NCBI GenBank assembly: GCA_965153355.1
Contig: OZ231127.1
Coordinates: forward strand, 3,720,001-3,784,000
DNA from: Flaccisagitta enflata
Taxonomy: Eukaryota; Chaetognatha; Sagittoidea; Aphragmophora
DNA: 64,000 nt
Direction: 5' to 3'
Shown here: positions 34,843 to 45,668 of the stretch, piece by piece
Layout of the letters: each line of letters opens with the position of its first letter
Position numbering within the stretch: the first letter of the stretch is position 1
Made by a program: the position numbers and the translations under genes
The notes under the pieces: model-generated
Databases searched by the model: none
Seen by the model: only the letters and a program-made list of their open reading frames with translations
What the model was told of the DNA's origin: nothing

Positions 34843-35325
34843 AACAAGGCTGTATACACAGCTACCTAGGTCCCCTGCGAAGAAGTAGCTGCAGTGATAT
34901 AGAAAGTGTTTCTACTTGTGACAATTGCGTTATTAGTGGACCTTTTGGCCGCTCCCTTTGTTCGTTCACTCGCACTGCTCACTCCGCTCACTCGCTCCGC
35001 AGTGGTCTCCCTCACTACACTCGCTTTGCTACACTTGCCTCACTCGCTTGCTCAGTTCACGGGCAGGCGTACTCACTGCACCTTGTCCCTTGTGGAAGAG
35101 TTGAAATTTATGTGTTCACGCTGTAAACGCGTTTCTTGGACACAATCGAGTCTTTTCATCAAGTGAAACACACCCAACGTCACTTGCGCAATTGGGTAGG
35201 AGCAGTGAGCTAAACATGCTCAAAAGGACAAAATAGCATAAAGGGAATCAACCAACCTATCCATCTACTCACTGACCGACATTGCAGGGTGTAGCATAGT
35301 CTCGTAGCACGCAACTATAATTATA
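34843..35325 (+). mobile_element. Family 1 hairpin element with an internal insert
   Basis: 5' end AACAAGGCTGTATACACAGC at 34,845. The internal block TTGGGTAGGAGCAGTGAGC occurs at 35,192, the GACN tract at 35,250-35,282, and the decayed hairpin AGTCTCGTAGCACGCAACT at 35,299-35,317. The 35,000 region (CACTCGCTTGC-like repeats) is extra sequence. Confidence 0.6.
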
Positions 35326-35616
35326 AATAGAAGCGGAAAAGACGGCCACGTATGCCAAAAAGGTGCACCGTGTGGAAAGGCGTGTGGAACTGTGGATCAT
35401 CGAAGGAATGCGTTACCAACAGCCCAACAGACAGACCAATGGACACAACCAATTATAGAGGTGCTTTGGCGCACCTAAAAAGGAGAAAAACTGGAGCCAA
35501 AAGACAGGGCAGGTGCAATTCTGCACATGGACAAGGGCTGTATGGTGGATGGATAGGGGCAGTTATACCAAGAAATTACAATTTTGTGTCATCCGATAAT
35601 TTGCAAAACGTACCAG
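35326..35616 (+). mobile_element. Family 3 hairpin element end (35,405-35,483) and unknown flank
   Basis: GACAGACC tract, AACCAATTATAGAGGTGCTT, and hairpin AGGTGCTTTGGCGCACCT followed by AAAAAGG. Confidence 0.65.
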
Positions 35617-36113
35617 TTGGGTGTTTCACATAGCAAAAGTTGGTTATTTGTTTTCCCCCTCTTTACATAATATAGAAAGTTAATTTGAAACTTTTAATTT
35701 TTTTTCTCATCTAAAATTGTTCATTTTCTTTTTTTAGCAAATTTACTTTTAGAACCTAATTTGCATAATGCAGTAAAAGGAACTAATTTTCTAACAGACT
35801 TTGAATAAACTGTTATGAATTTTTTTTTTCTATAAAATTGTTAATCTGCTTGTTAAGTATGCTGTTTTACAGTTTATGTTATAATATTTTGATTGTCAAA
35901 AATATTTTTTAATTACAAAAAAAATCATTTTTTTTAAACAAAACTACACAGGATTTTGCTGATTTCTGGGATTTCTGTAAAAATTTTCAAACCAAAACGA
36001 AAACGAAAGATCAAAAAATTTTTGAAATAGTTATTTTTAAAATTTTTTGCTCCTCCATAGTATCTAGATAGGGATAAGGGATACCCCAAACTTTTGCTAT
36101 GTGAAGCACCCAA
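35617..36113. mobile_element. ~497-bp TIR element (MITE)
   Basis: Left TTGGGTGTTTCACATAGCAA and right TTGCTATGTGAAGCACCCAA are near-perfect complements. The interior is AT-rich and non-coding. Confidence 0.75.
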
Positions 36114-37485
36114 ATGGACCAACCAACTTCTGCAATTTCTTCTGGTTCAACTTGTGGTTGCCCTGTCTGTTGGATGATCCACTCGGCGCAAGTTATGGCC
36201 TACATGGACTTGTAAGTTATAAAGTGCGCCATTATGAAGTACCCCTATAAGAGCCACTGTCTGTCGGTTGGTTGGTCGGTTGGTAAGTTGGTCGGGCGGT
36301 CAGTCACGCTCAAGTGAAAATCGAAGAGAATGTGTGAAATAACTTGAAAAATCATCTTGTTCATTCCTTGGCCTTGGTTTTGTCCGTGGCTCGTTTCAGT
36401 ATAATGATGCTACGTAACAAGGAGGATGATGACAATGAGGATGATGATTATGTTGATGATGATGACGAGGAGGGTGAGGACGATGTTGATGATGATGACA
36501 ATGATGCAGCACAATGACGCATTTTTTGCGTTTTCAACTTGAGCATGACCACTCTAGCGTGACGGACGGACCGACAGACCAACGGACATATCCTCTTATG
36601 AAGAGTATACGCTTTCTACGACTTTCTTTTGGGTATTCCTCATTGATAGATAATTTTCAAAATCGCTCACGCTCATGTTCAGTTAAAATTTTGTTCTTTT
36701 TTTAAATCTTGATAGTAATTATACTATCAAGATTACTTAAACGAATAAAAGATATTATAGAGTAGCGTGTCAGCCATTAAATCGTGACCGCTCTTCCTGT
36801 ATGTAATACCCGTTCAATCTCTTGTATCATTAGCCATGTTCTTGTCTTTTTGCCTCTCAGTCTATCTGTGTTGTGACTATTGTCTATCTGTGTTGTCTTT
36901 CTGAATCTGTCTTTGTTGTCTTTCTGTCTAGCAGTATATTGGTCAAAATCTATCTGCTAGCATAACGTGATAATCGAGTGTGTCAATATGCAAAAGGTTT
37001 TTTGATAAGACCATCGACATTAGAAAGTACAGGGTAATGAATTTTAAGACCTTCACCATTTCTATTTTCTCAAATTTCATTCATCTTCCATTTTTTTCAG
37101 AACCCCTTTCTAGACGCTAATTTGTATATTGCTGTATTGATGATTTTGTTTCAGTATCATTGCTCGTTAATTCAATCAAATTTAAACCCGTGAATATCTT
37201 GATGCTAATTTTAGTTGAAACAAGGTAAATGCTGTTTTTTTATCACCAAAGTTGTAAAAAGAGACAATAACATATGTTTTCTGTGGAAATTATGGTTCTC
37301 ATTTTCACCAAAACTGGGTGCAGATGCTGGAAATATATATATTTTTGACAATCTTTACTTGCGCTAAAAAAACAGAAGATGAATGAAATTCTAAAAAATA
37401 AAAATGGTAAAAGCCTTAGAATTTTTTCGTTTACACTCCCTGAAGTTGATGATCTGATCAAAAATACTTTTGCATATTGACACAC
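36114..37485. other. Family 3 remnants (36,205-36,320 minus; 36,525-36,640 plus), (GAT)n 36,420-36,510; no gene
   Basis: AGTGCGCCATTATGAAGTAC then CCCTATAAGAG and GGTTGGTCGG is a family 3 end on minus. GAGCATGACC... GACGGACCGACAG... CTCTTATGAAGAG is a decayed plus copy. From 36,640 to 37,485 nothing was recognised. Confidence 0.5.
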
Positions 37486-38185
37486 CCAAACGTGATAATC
37501 ACAAGAACCTCCACGTCAAAAGATGTATTGCATTTGCAACACATGTTGCATTTGCAATACATAAAGTATTGAGCAATATAACGTGTTGCATTTGCAACAC
37601 ATGTTGCAAAATGCAAATGCAACATATGAAACCAATGAGGTTTTTTAGTGCATTGGCCAAGAAATGATCGCCCAACGCATATCGGCATTCAGAACATCTA
37701 ATGGGGGGCTACTCCGAACATTTGCTTTTTTTATAAACGCACTAGTAATATATGATGCACTCGCATCATATGATGCACTTGCATCATATGATGCACTCGC
37801 ATCATATGCTTCCAAGGCTGGTAACACATGATGCACTTGCATCATATGATGCACTTGCATCATATGATGCATTTGCATCATGCTCCATTTGAGGAGGTTT
37901 TTTGGATCATTTGCGAATGACGGGTTACTGAATGCATTTCAGTTCTTCAATCACTATGGAGAGTAGTACTCCAAACATTTACTTTTTTTCTAAATGAACA
38001 GTCCCCTTAAGAATGATGCAATATTGCATCAATCATGTGGAATGATGCAATGACCTAACTTTTCGGGTGATTTTCTTGAGTTTTTGACTTGTGGGTTACG
38101 GATAGAAGGACGGACGGACGGACAGACAGATGGACAGACGAACAGACAAAGCCTCTTATAGAGATGCGTGGACGCATCTAAAAAT
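37486..38185 (+). mobile_element. Palindrome-rich tandem block ending in a family 3 hairpin
   Basis: Three ~240-bp related units share 'TACTC(C)GAACATTTGCTTTTTTT'-type segments (37,710; 37,965), each followed by a different palindrome set: GTTGCATTTGCAACAC/TGTTGCAAATGCAAC (37,525-37,625), ATGATGCACTTGCATCAT repeated seven times (37,752-37,878), and ATGATGCAATATTGCATCA (38,012-38,030). It ends with (GACG)n and AGATGCGTGGACGCATCT plus A-run at 38,163-38,185. Confidence 0.65.
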
Positions 38186-38439
38186 GCATTTACAGATTTT
38201 ACAAATTATCTGTCTGCAAAAAAGACACCTTCATCCTTGTTGAAACCCCAAACTCTAGTCAGCGGTTCGTGTCATTGTATAAGAAGAACCAGTGGCTGTT
38301 GCCAAACATGTGAATTGCAGATGCAATTTGTGACATGTTCAGTGGAAATACTTAGTTGACATTAAAGGAAAGAGAAGAGATGAGCTGAAAATCATTTAGA
38401 ACGGTATACATAAAAAGTAGAATTTTTTGCTGTTAAGGG
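38186..38439. other. No gene recognised
   Basis: Unique-looking AT-rich sequence. Confidence 0.3.
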
Positions 38440-39385
38440 TTTGTTATGATCAGGTACCGATATGCTGTTAGTTAACATGCTGTTTTTAGTGTCGATTAAC
38501 ATCATATTTCATTCGTTGATTAGCACACAAAAAATAGATTATTAACAAATCATTGAAAATATACAATTTTTGGTTTTAATTCACAATCATATTTCATTGT
38601 TAATTAACAGGAATTTTGTATTATAAATTAACATGATGTTTTCATATGTTAATTAAGAAGATTTGTTATGTTTGTTATGTCACCTATATGCTGTTCATTA
38701 ACATGCTGTTTTTGGCGTCAATTACCACAAAAAACAGCATGTTAATTAACAGCATATAGGTACCTGATCATAACTAAGCTTTATCTGCAAAAAAATCTTA
38801 TAGTTAAAACTTTTTAAAAAATCTATATTTTTTCAATATTAAATAACAAATGAAAGCATCATGTTAATTTACATTACAAAATTCCTGTTAATTAAAAATG
38901 ATTGTTGATTAACACCAAAAAATTGTATATTCTAAACAATTTGTTGGTAATCTATATTTTTTTGTGTTAATTAACGGGTGAAATGTAGTGTTAATTAACA
39001 TCAAATACAGCATGTTCATTAAGAGCATAAAGGTACCTGATAACTAACAACAACTTTTTGCACTCATTTTCAGCAAATTTCTTAGAAATATAGAAATGTT
39101 TTTCTTAGTTAATTTTCTGCAAATTTTATTGTTAATTAGCCCTTTATAGGTACCTATCAATTAACAACAAAAACTGATCCATTTAATGATTTTTTTTATT
39201 TTTGACATGTTAAAAATGGGCAATTTTACCCTGTTAATTAACTGGTACCTGTATACTGTTTATTAATGGCTGTTTTTTAGGTGTTAACAGCATAAAAACT
39301 ACCATTAATTAATGGCACTTTTTTGCCTTTTATTAACAATTTTGTTAATTAGGGGCGTTAATGTGCTGTTAATTAACGCAGGGTA
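38440..39385. repeat. Palindromic GTTAATTAAC / TGCTGTT array
   Basis: About 20 copies of TTAATTAAC(A) or close variants are interspersed with ATGCTGTT and AGGTACCTGATCA-type blocks in both orientations (e.g. GATCAGGTACCGATATGCTG at 38,450 against CAGCATATAGGTACCTGATC at 38,748). Very AT-rich; non-coding. Confidence 0.75.
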
Positions 39386-39406
39386 AATCGCTCACGATAT
39401 ATCTCC

Positions 39407-39470
<64 letters not shown>

Positions 39471-39493
39471 TTTTCTATATCATCTCTCTCTCT

Positions 39494-39563
<70 letters not shown>

Positions 39564-39583
39564 GTCTCTCTCTCTCGTTTCAG
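39386..39583 (+). promoter_or_regulatory. (TTTC)n and (CT)n tract ending in a splice acceptor
   Basis: TTTC repeats (39,407-39,470) and CT repeats (39,482-39,575) end in TTTCAG at 39,583, the equivalent of the acceptor at 27-28. The tract was duplicated with the exon, so this copy is a DNA-level duplication and not a retrocopy. Confidence 0.6.
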
Positions 39584-40642
39584 ATCCAACTCGCGTTTCC
39601 TCGCCCACTCAGCGTCTCATCCGTTTCCCACCAATATTTGAGAAAGACTGGAATTCCGCGACTCAATTTCCAGTCGGCACTGAATTCGTCGGAGGCTTCA
39701 TCGATGACAAACTCGTGTTGTGGGGTGGTGAACAAAGACAAGAGCATGGGGGCTATCCATATCTCCCTGCCAACGTTATTTACACCTTTACTCCTCCAGG
39801 TCAAAGCGGCAACGCAGAAGGCAAATGGAACAAAATACCTGCATTTGGTTATGTTTATCCTGGTAAAACCTGGGCCGCATTTACAGTCCTGAATAACTTG
39901 ATTTACCTCTTTGGAGGTTACAAATACCTCAACGTCATCTCGACTCTCACGGCCGATGGGAAATTCACGCGCCTCCAACCTACAGGCGACATTCCCATTC
40001 TACGACGGGGTGGTCGTATGATGGCAAAATCTTCATTTTTGGAGGTGCAGACATTCAAATCAACGACACGCAAAAACTAGATTTTGCTGCCGGAGGATGG
40101 TACTACTACACCAACGAAACTTATCAATTTGATCCCCGCACAAAAGTCATCAGTCGTCTCGAGACCAAAGGCAAAAGACCATCACCTCGAGGCCAGTTCG
40201 CCGTTGCGCAAATCGATCATCGCGTCTTCATTCAAGGCGGGATCGGTGGCGAGGTAAATAGACTGACCGACTTCTTCACACTCAATCTGAAAACAATGGA
40301 ATGGAGTAGGATTGCAAACTCGGGAATTTCAAGTGGTTTGTACAGTCATTCCCTCACTCCCGTCTCATTATCTCAACTTTTCCTTCCATCGTTGGCACAG
40401 TGGAAGTCTCCAACCGAGTCGCGATATTCGACGTCGGCAATTCTAAGTGGAAGGAGGAAGCGCGTCTTTCATCCCAAGTTGGTGGGGATGGAGGATTGGT
40501 TCATCACCGTGCCTTTGAATATCCCAATAGAAACGGTGATTCGGTGATTTGTATTGGAGACTATGTTGATAAGAATATGAAAAAATATCCCAATCACTTT
40601 GTTATCTTTGACTTTCCCGTTGAAAATGCGACCATTAACTAA
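39584..40642 (+). pseudogene. Kelch-repeat exon, second copy, two frameshifts
   Basis: Aligns end to end with the exon at 29-1137. Frame 1 runs from the acceptor through DDKLVLWGGEQR and NNLIYLFGGYKY to about 40,005. There a 10-bp deletion relative to copy 1 (before TATGATGGCAAAAT) shifts the frame. Frame 2 carries YDGKIFIFGG, YTNETYQFDP and VFIQGGIGG to about 40,395, where a 16-bp net deletion shifts it again. Frame 3 carries VSNRVAIFDVGNSKW and VICIGDYVD, ending TAA at 40,640-40,642. The last blade has GD in place of GG. The indels hit blades 3 and 5, so it is unlikely to encode a propeller. Confidence 0.85.
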
Positions 40643-40885
40643 AAGCCGCAACTGACTGCCTGCTTTTTGTGAAATGCATAATTGTTGTCCAATCCCCATT
40701 GGAATATGGGTGGCCAGTGTGTCGCGTTTCTGGTTTAGCTTTTTTTGGCACTTTTACTTTTCCGGTACTTTTTTGGTAGTAATAAAATGAATCCTCCATT
40801 GGAATATGGGTGAACACTGGCCAGTGTGTCGCGCTTCTGGTTTCATTAGCTTTTTTTGGCACTTTTACTTTTCCGGGCCTTTTTT
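40643..40885. repeat. Tandem duplication ~105 bp downstream of kelch copy 2
   Basis: 'GCCAGTGTGTCGCG.TTCTGG' with GCACTTTTACTTTTCCGG occurs at 40,713 and 40,819. The first unit also resembles the 3' flank of copy 1. Confidence 0.8.
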
Positions 40886-41659
40886 GGCAAGGGACATCTA
40901 GTCAACCATTGCCAGTCAACCATGGTTTTTTGAACCAACCTCAGAACAGCACTTTTGACATATTATGTTGTCTGGTCAACCATTTTGGCTTCAGTCAATC
41001 ATTTTACCATTATTCGTTAAAAAAAGGAGGTCTGATCAAATAATGGCCGCAGTCAACCATTTTGGTTCCAGTCAACCATTCTCACTTATGGGAGCAGGTT
41101 CAAGCATATTTTGGTCTTAGTCAACCATTTTGGTTCCAGTCAACCATTCTGTCTTAAGCTCTTAGGTTGAAGCTGATTTTGGTCCCAGTCAACCATTTTG
41201 GTTCCAGTCAACCATTTTCTCTCAAGAGAGTAGATTCAAGCTTATTTTGGTCCTGGTCAACCATTTTGGTTCCAGTCAACCATTATTGAATCTACTCTCT
41301 TGAGAGAGAATGGTTGACTGGAACCAATATGGTTGACTGGGACCAAAAAAAAAATGAATCTACTCCCCTAAGTGAGGCTGGTTGACTAGAACCAAAATGG
41401 TTGACTGGGACCAAAAATAGCTTCAACCTAAGCTTTTTAGAGGGATTGGTTGACTGGAACCAAAATGGTTGACTAGGACCAAAATAAGCTCAAATCTACT
41501 TTCTTGGTGGTAAACCTGCCTTTTTTAACGAATAATGGTAAAATGGTTGACTGGGGCCAAAATGGTTGACCAGACAACACAATATGTCAAAAGTGTTGTT
41601 CTGAGGTTGGTTCAAAAAACCATGGTTGACTGGCAATGGTTGACTAGATGTCCCTTGCC
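40886..41659. mobile_element. 774-bp foldback built of GTCAACCATT repeats
   Basis: Left end GGCAAGGGACATCTAGTCAA; right end TTGACTAGATGTCCCTTGCC, complementary throughout (e.g. GACATATTATGTTGTCTGGT against ACCAGACAACACAATATGTC). Inside each arm the motif CCAGTCAACCATTTTGGTTC is iterated, inverted about a centre near 41,285. It is non-coding. Confidence 0.9.
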
Positions 41660-41798
41660 TACTTTTTTGGTAGTAATGAAATGATCCTTGTGTCCTAAAA
41701 AAAAAAAAGAAAAGAATCTCTTTCTATCTGTATCTATCTGTCTCTCTGTATCTCTCTGTCTCTCTTTTTCTCTGTATCTCTGTCTGTCTGTCTGTCTG

Positions 41799-41888
<90 letters not shown>

Positions 41889-41920
41889 GCAAAAGCAAAC
41901 CCAAATAGATAAACTTTCTA
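41660..41920. repeat. (TCTG)n and (TC)n microsatellite, 41,715-41,885
   Basis: Interrupted TCTGTCTC repeats grade into a pure TC run. Confidence 0.95.
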
Positions 41921-42240
41921 GTCGCGGACACGCGACTCTACATCTTGCTGTGTAAGTCTGTAGGTCCGTCGGTCTGTCGATCCGTCTGTCCGTCGGTTTG
42001 TCAGTCCGTCGGTCTGTCCGTAATATTCCTGAAACAAAGTCTTCTTTGTCTGTTTTTTTTTTTTTTTTGTAAGGTTTGTAAGTGTGAAGTAGTGTTGTAA
42101 TGCAGTATTGTAGCTACTGATGTGGAAGCGGTAACGGAAGCTGCACTTTCTCAATTTGTAGTATTGCAGGACTGCCCCTGCCCAACCGTCCGCGACTTTT
42201 GTCTTGTTTTTGGCTTGTTTTTACCAATAAAGGCAGCTCT
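41921..42240 (-). mobile_element. Family 1 hairpin element
   Basis: Minus-strand hairpin AGTCGCGTGTCCGCGACT (41,920-41,937), GACN tract 41,960-42,020, and block GGGCAGGGGCAGTCC near 42,170-42,185. The subterminal GTCGCGGACGG matches the hairpin arm. Confidence 0.7.
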
Positions 42241-42268
42241 CGCCGTAGGAAAAAAGTCGTAAATGCCG

Positions 42269-42330
<62 letters not shown>

Positions 42331-43062
42331 TGATAAAAATTGATAATGATATCTTATACCACGAGACTAAAGTGTCTAAGGGCATCATGATGGCAGACAT
42401 TGCATTCATTTCAAAAATAGTAGTGAGACAGATGGGCAGACAAACAAATAGACAAAGATAGACAGACAGAAAAATTAGTAGTCGCAAAAGCGTCGGATGG
42501 TCAGCGGTACCCATTGCCCATATGTTTGTGTATGTGGGTGTGAGGTTGTTAGAGGAGCAGCGGCCCCAAAGGGGCCGATGACCTATGCTTAGCAAATTTC
42601 TGGGATTCAGGCCTCAAGGCTGGGTTCTGGACCTCAAGGTTGGAATTTTGGCCTCAGGGTTTTCAATTTGGGCCTCAAGGTTGGGATTTGGACCTCAAGG
42701 CTGGGAGTTGGAACTCAAGGTTGAGATTTGAACCTCAAGGCTGGGATTTGGACCTCAAGGCTGGGATTTGGGCCTCAATGCTGGGATTTGGGCCTCAATA
42801 TGGGATCTGGGCCTCAACACTGGGATCTGGGCCCAAAGGCTGGGATCTCAGCCTGAGGGTCAGGTTTTGGGCCTCAAGGTTGGGTCTTGGGGCTCGAGGC
42901 TGCGACTAGGGTATTAGGGCTGGTATGAGTCTTTAGGCTGGGATATGAGCTTGAAGGCTAGAATTAGGGCTTCCATGCGGCGGGGGGGGGGGGAAGAGGG
43001 ACGGAGAAGGAGAAGAAGGAGAAGGAGGAGGAGAAAATCTCCCATATGTGTGAAAGCATATA
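42241..43062. mobile_element. (GA)n (42,270-42,328) and family 2 element, subfamily a, 3'-truncated
   Basis: 5' module AGTCGCAAAAGCGTCGGATG (42,480); left arm AGCAGCGGCCCCAAAGGGGC, CGATGACCTATGC (42,558); minisatellite 42,605-42,960; poly-G; GAAGGAG tract; the right arm stops after CATATGTGTGAAAGCATA at 43,061 and lacks the GGCCGCTGCCC end. Confidence 0.8.
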
Positions 43063-43581
43063 TTATTAGATTTGTTTACACACATCTTCCCCTCTTCCAA
43101 TGAAAAGTCGAACTCGACAAAAGATCAAATGCGATCAAGCTAATTTATTACCATTTACTGTAGTTCCTCGAAACTGAGTCTGTTACAACTGATAACAACT
43201 GATAACTGCCGAGTCTCTGAAATGATCTGCTATCACGAAATCTTTTTTAATCGACTGATACAACTCAAGTGGTCGAGTTGTAATGTTTACAGTCAAGCGC
43301 GCGATCTCGAGAACAGCGCAGATAATGGAAGCTCTAGTTCACACTAAGTCTAAGGTGATGGTGATAACGAAAGACTGATAGTGATGGTTTTGGTGATAGA
43401 CCGCTGGTTTGGTGCATAGTGTTAAACTGACAGTGATTGTATAGGTTGATAGTGATATACTGACAGGGATGGTAATTGGGTATTGATTTCAATAATCATT
43501 GAATGCTATTTAAAGTGTTTACAGTTAAGAGTTGAGATGAAAATTTTGATTATAACTTAGGTGAGGAACATAATCGTGATT
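43063..43581. other. No gene recognised
   Basis: 'GACTGATAGTGATGG' type short repeats near 43,360-43,460. No exon. Confidence 0.35.
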
Positions 43582-44195
43582 GAGGAAAAGACGTCGAATT
43601 ATGGGTATACATGAGCATGTAATTTTCATAAGAAAATCCGAAATTTTCAACCTTTTTAGCAAGGTCATAATTCATCGAATGAGCAGAAGAAGAGAGAGAG
43701 AGAGAATATAAAGGAAAAGAAGTCAGACAGTAGGATTGGCAAAGAGAGTAGTAAGACGTATATTCATTTAAATATACAATCAATGGGCGAAACACAACTA
43801 ACAGATTATTGGATTGCAAAAGAGAATAATCAGGGATAAATCCCTCCACCCCCACCCCCACTGCATGTGCTATCGCATCGAGCTGAAGACAGGTGCCCAG
43901 GCATCCGTTTTGACGTATGACCCCCAATCTTCATTGAGTCCTTTTCCGAGGCCACATTGGTAACGGCGAATCCATAGAGCCTCTTCTGTTCTGAGATGAT
44001 GTTTGAGAGCGACGGGGTCTCTGATGTTGGGGCGAGAGAGAATTTCTGGCGTCCAGTCGATTTCCGCATTACAGTTTTCCCGATGTTGAGTGAGGCCTGA
44101 ATGGCTCCATTTGCCATTTTCAGCAGCCCGTTTATGTTCTGCGGCGCGAATTTCGATGCTGCGGCGTGTCTCTTCTATGTAGATGGCTTTCTCAC

Positions 44196-44532
44196 TGGGA
44201 GCCGCGATAGAACATGATTTTGGCTTTGCCACTCGGACATATGATTAAACAGTGCGCAATAACATAGACATCTTATGTGTGAAAGGAAAACAGCATCAGA
44301 TAGCAACATCTACTTCCGTGCCACACCCCATATTTGCATTGAAATGTATAAGGAGGAGGAAGAGCAAGAAAAACTCCCTATATTCACAATGGAGAATGAG
44401 GGTGTGGCACGGAAGTAGTTCTCCTCGTCTCAGGTACCTTAAATGTTAGGGCGAGTCTTAGTGGGCCACCAGAAACACATTACACATATGTCCGAGTGGT
44501 AAAGTCAAAGTCATGTTCTATCGCGGCCCCCA
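44196..44532. mobile_element. 337-bp MITE in the PLE, 48-bp TIRs, 8-bp target duplication
   Basis: Left end TGGGAGCCGCGATAGAACAT; right end is its complement ATGTTCTATCGCGGCCCCCA. The 48-bp repeats differ at four positions. TTTCTCAC occurs on both sides (44,188-44,195; 44,533-44,540). A second internal inverted pair (CTTCCGTGCCACACC / GGTGTGGCACGGAAG) lies at 44,312 and 44,400. Removing it restores the GIY-YIG frame. 8-bp duplication suggests a hAT-type transposase in trans. Confidence 0.93.
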
Positions 44533-44786
44533 TTTCTCACTGCATTTGCACTGGAATTTGTAAATGCCCTTGCATTTACATGGATCAGGACGGCTTTTGT
44601 TGCGAGCGCAGAGGATGCTTTGTATTGTACGGCCGCTTTTGTGGTAGAGGTTGCATCCTGCTTTGGCGAAGGCTCTTTGGAGTTGGTGAGAGACACCAGG
44701 GATAAACGGTATGGCGGCGTATGGGCGAAGTTGAATCTCCTCCGTAGATGTATGGAAAGGCAATACTTCGAAAAGGTTTTCCGGAG

Positions 44787-44788
<2 letters not shown>

Positions 44789-44879
<91 letters not shown>

Positions 44880-44903
44880 GCTGTTGTTGTTGCGATGTTT
44901 GTT
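44789..44903. repeat. (TTG)n trinucleotide repeat, poly-Gln in the PLE frame
   Basis: About 37 nearly perfect TTG units (minus: CAA), in frame with the PLE protein between the RT and the endonuclease. Confidence 0.95.
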
Positions 44904-45668
44904 GTTGTTGCCTTTTGTGGGGAGGCACATATGTTCTTGCTATTTGTTCCAATTTTTTTCGGTCATGACCATTGTCTTCGAAAACGTTTAATGTGAAGTC
45001 GATTTCTTTTTTAACTTGTTCGGGAGAGGAACAAAGACGTGTTGCGCGACATATCTCTCCTTTGAAGGCGGCGACATGCGTGGATGGGTGGTGGTTGGAA
45101 TGGGGTTTGATAATGACGTTGGTGTTTGTGGGTTTACGGTATATCTTGGTGGATAGTGTGCCGTCTTGGTTGCGTGTGATGTGGAGGTCGAGAAATGCAA
45201 GCGGTCGACTTCATTCTCTCGCGTGAATTTGACCCGATGATGAATTTCATTCAGAAGTTGGTTGAAGGGGTCAAAGGGGTCTGTGATGTTGTTGCTGTTG
45301 CGGAGGCCGGGGCGTCTGGGGGTTTTCATGACCACCCAGCAGTCGTGCATGTAGATTTGGAGGAGGCCTGGTCGAGGGAGATTACGTTCTTCTGCGAGTT
45401 CCATGGCTTTGGTCAGTGTGTTGATCATCCACACTTGAGCCACTGTTACCATGAGGGAGAGGCCGATTGGTCCACTGTCTTTGGCCGTATGGTGGCGGTT
45501 CTCGAATGTAAAATGTTCAAGTCAGAGATGAACGAGATCGCAGATTTCATCGATTGAAAGGCGAGTTCGCGATGAGAGAGAATTGTCACTCCTCAATAGG
45601 TCTCTGATGACCTCGATGCAGTCGGCGATGGGGATAGACGGGAAAAGAGCCTCGGCGTCGAAACTGCC

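Noticed and set aside
44511-44930. Poly-Asn frame overlapping the poly-Gln frame
   Set aside because: Alternative frame of the same (CAA)n; the Gln frame is the one continuous with PLE motifs.
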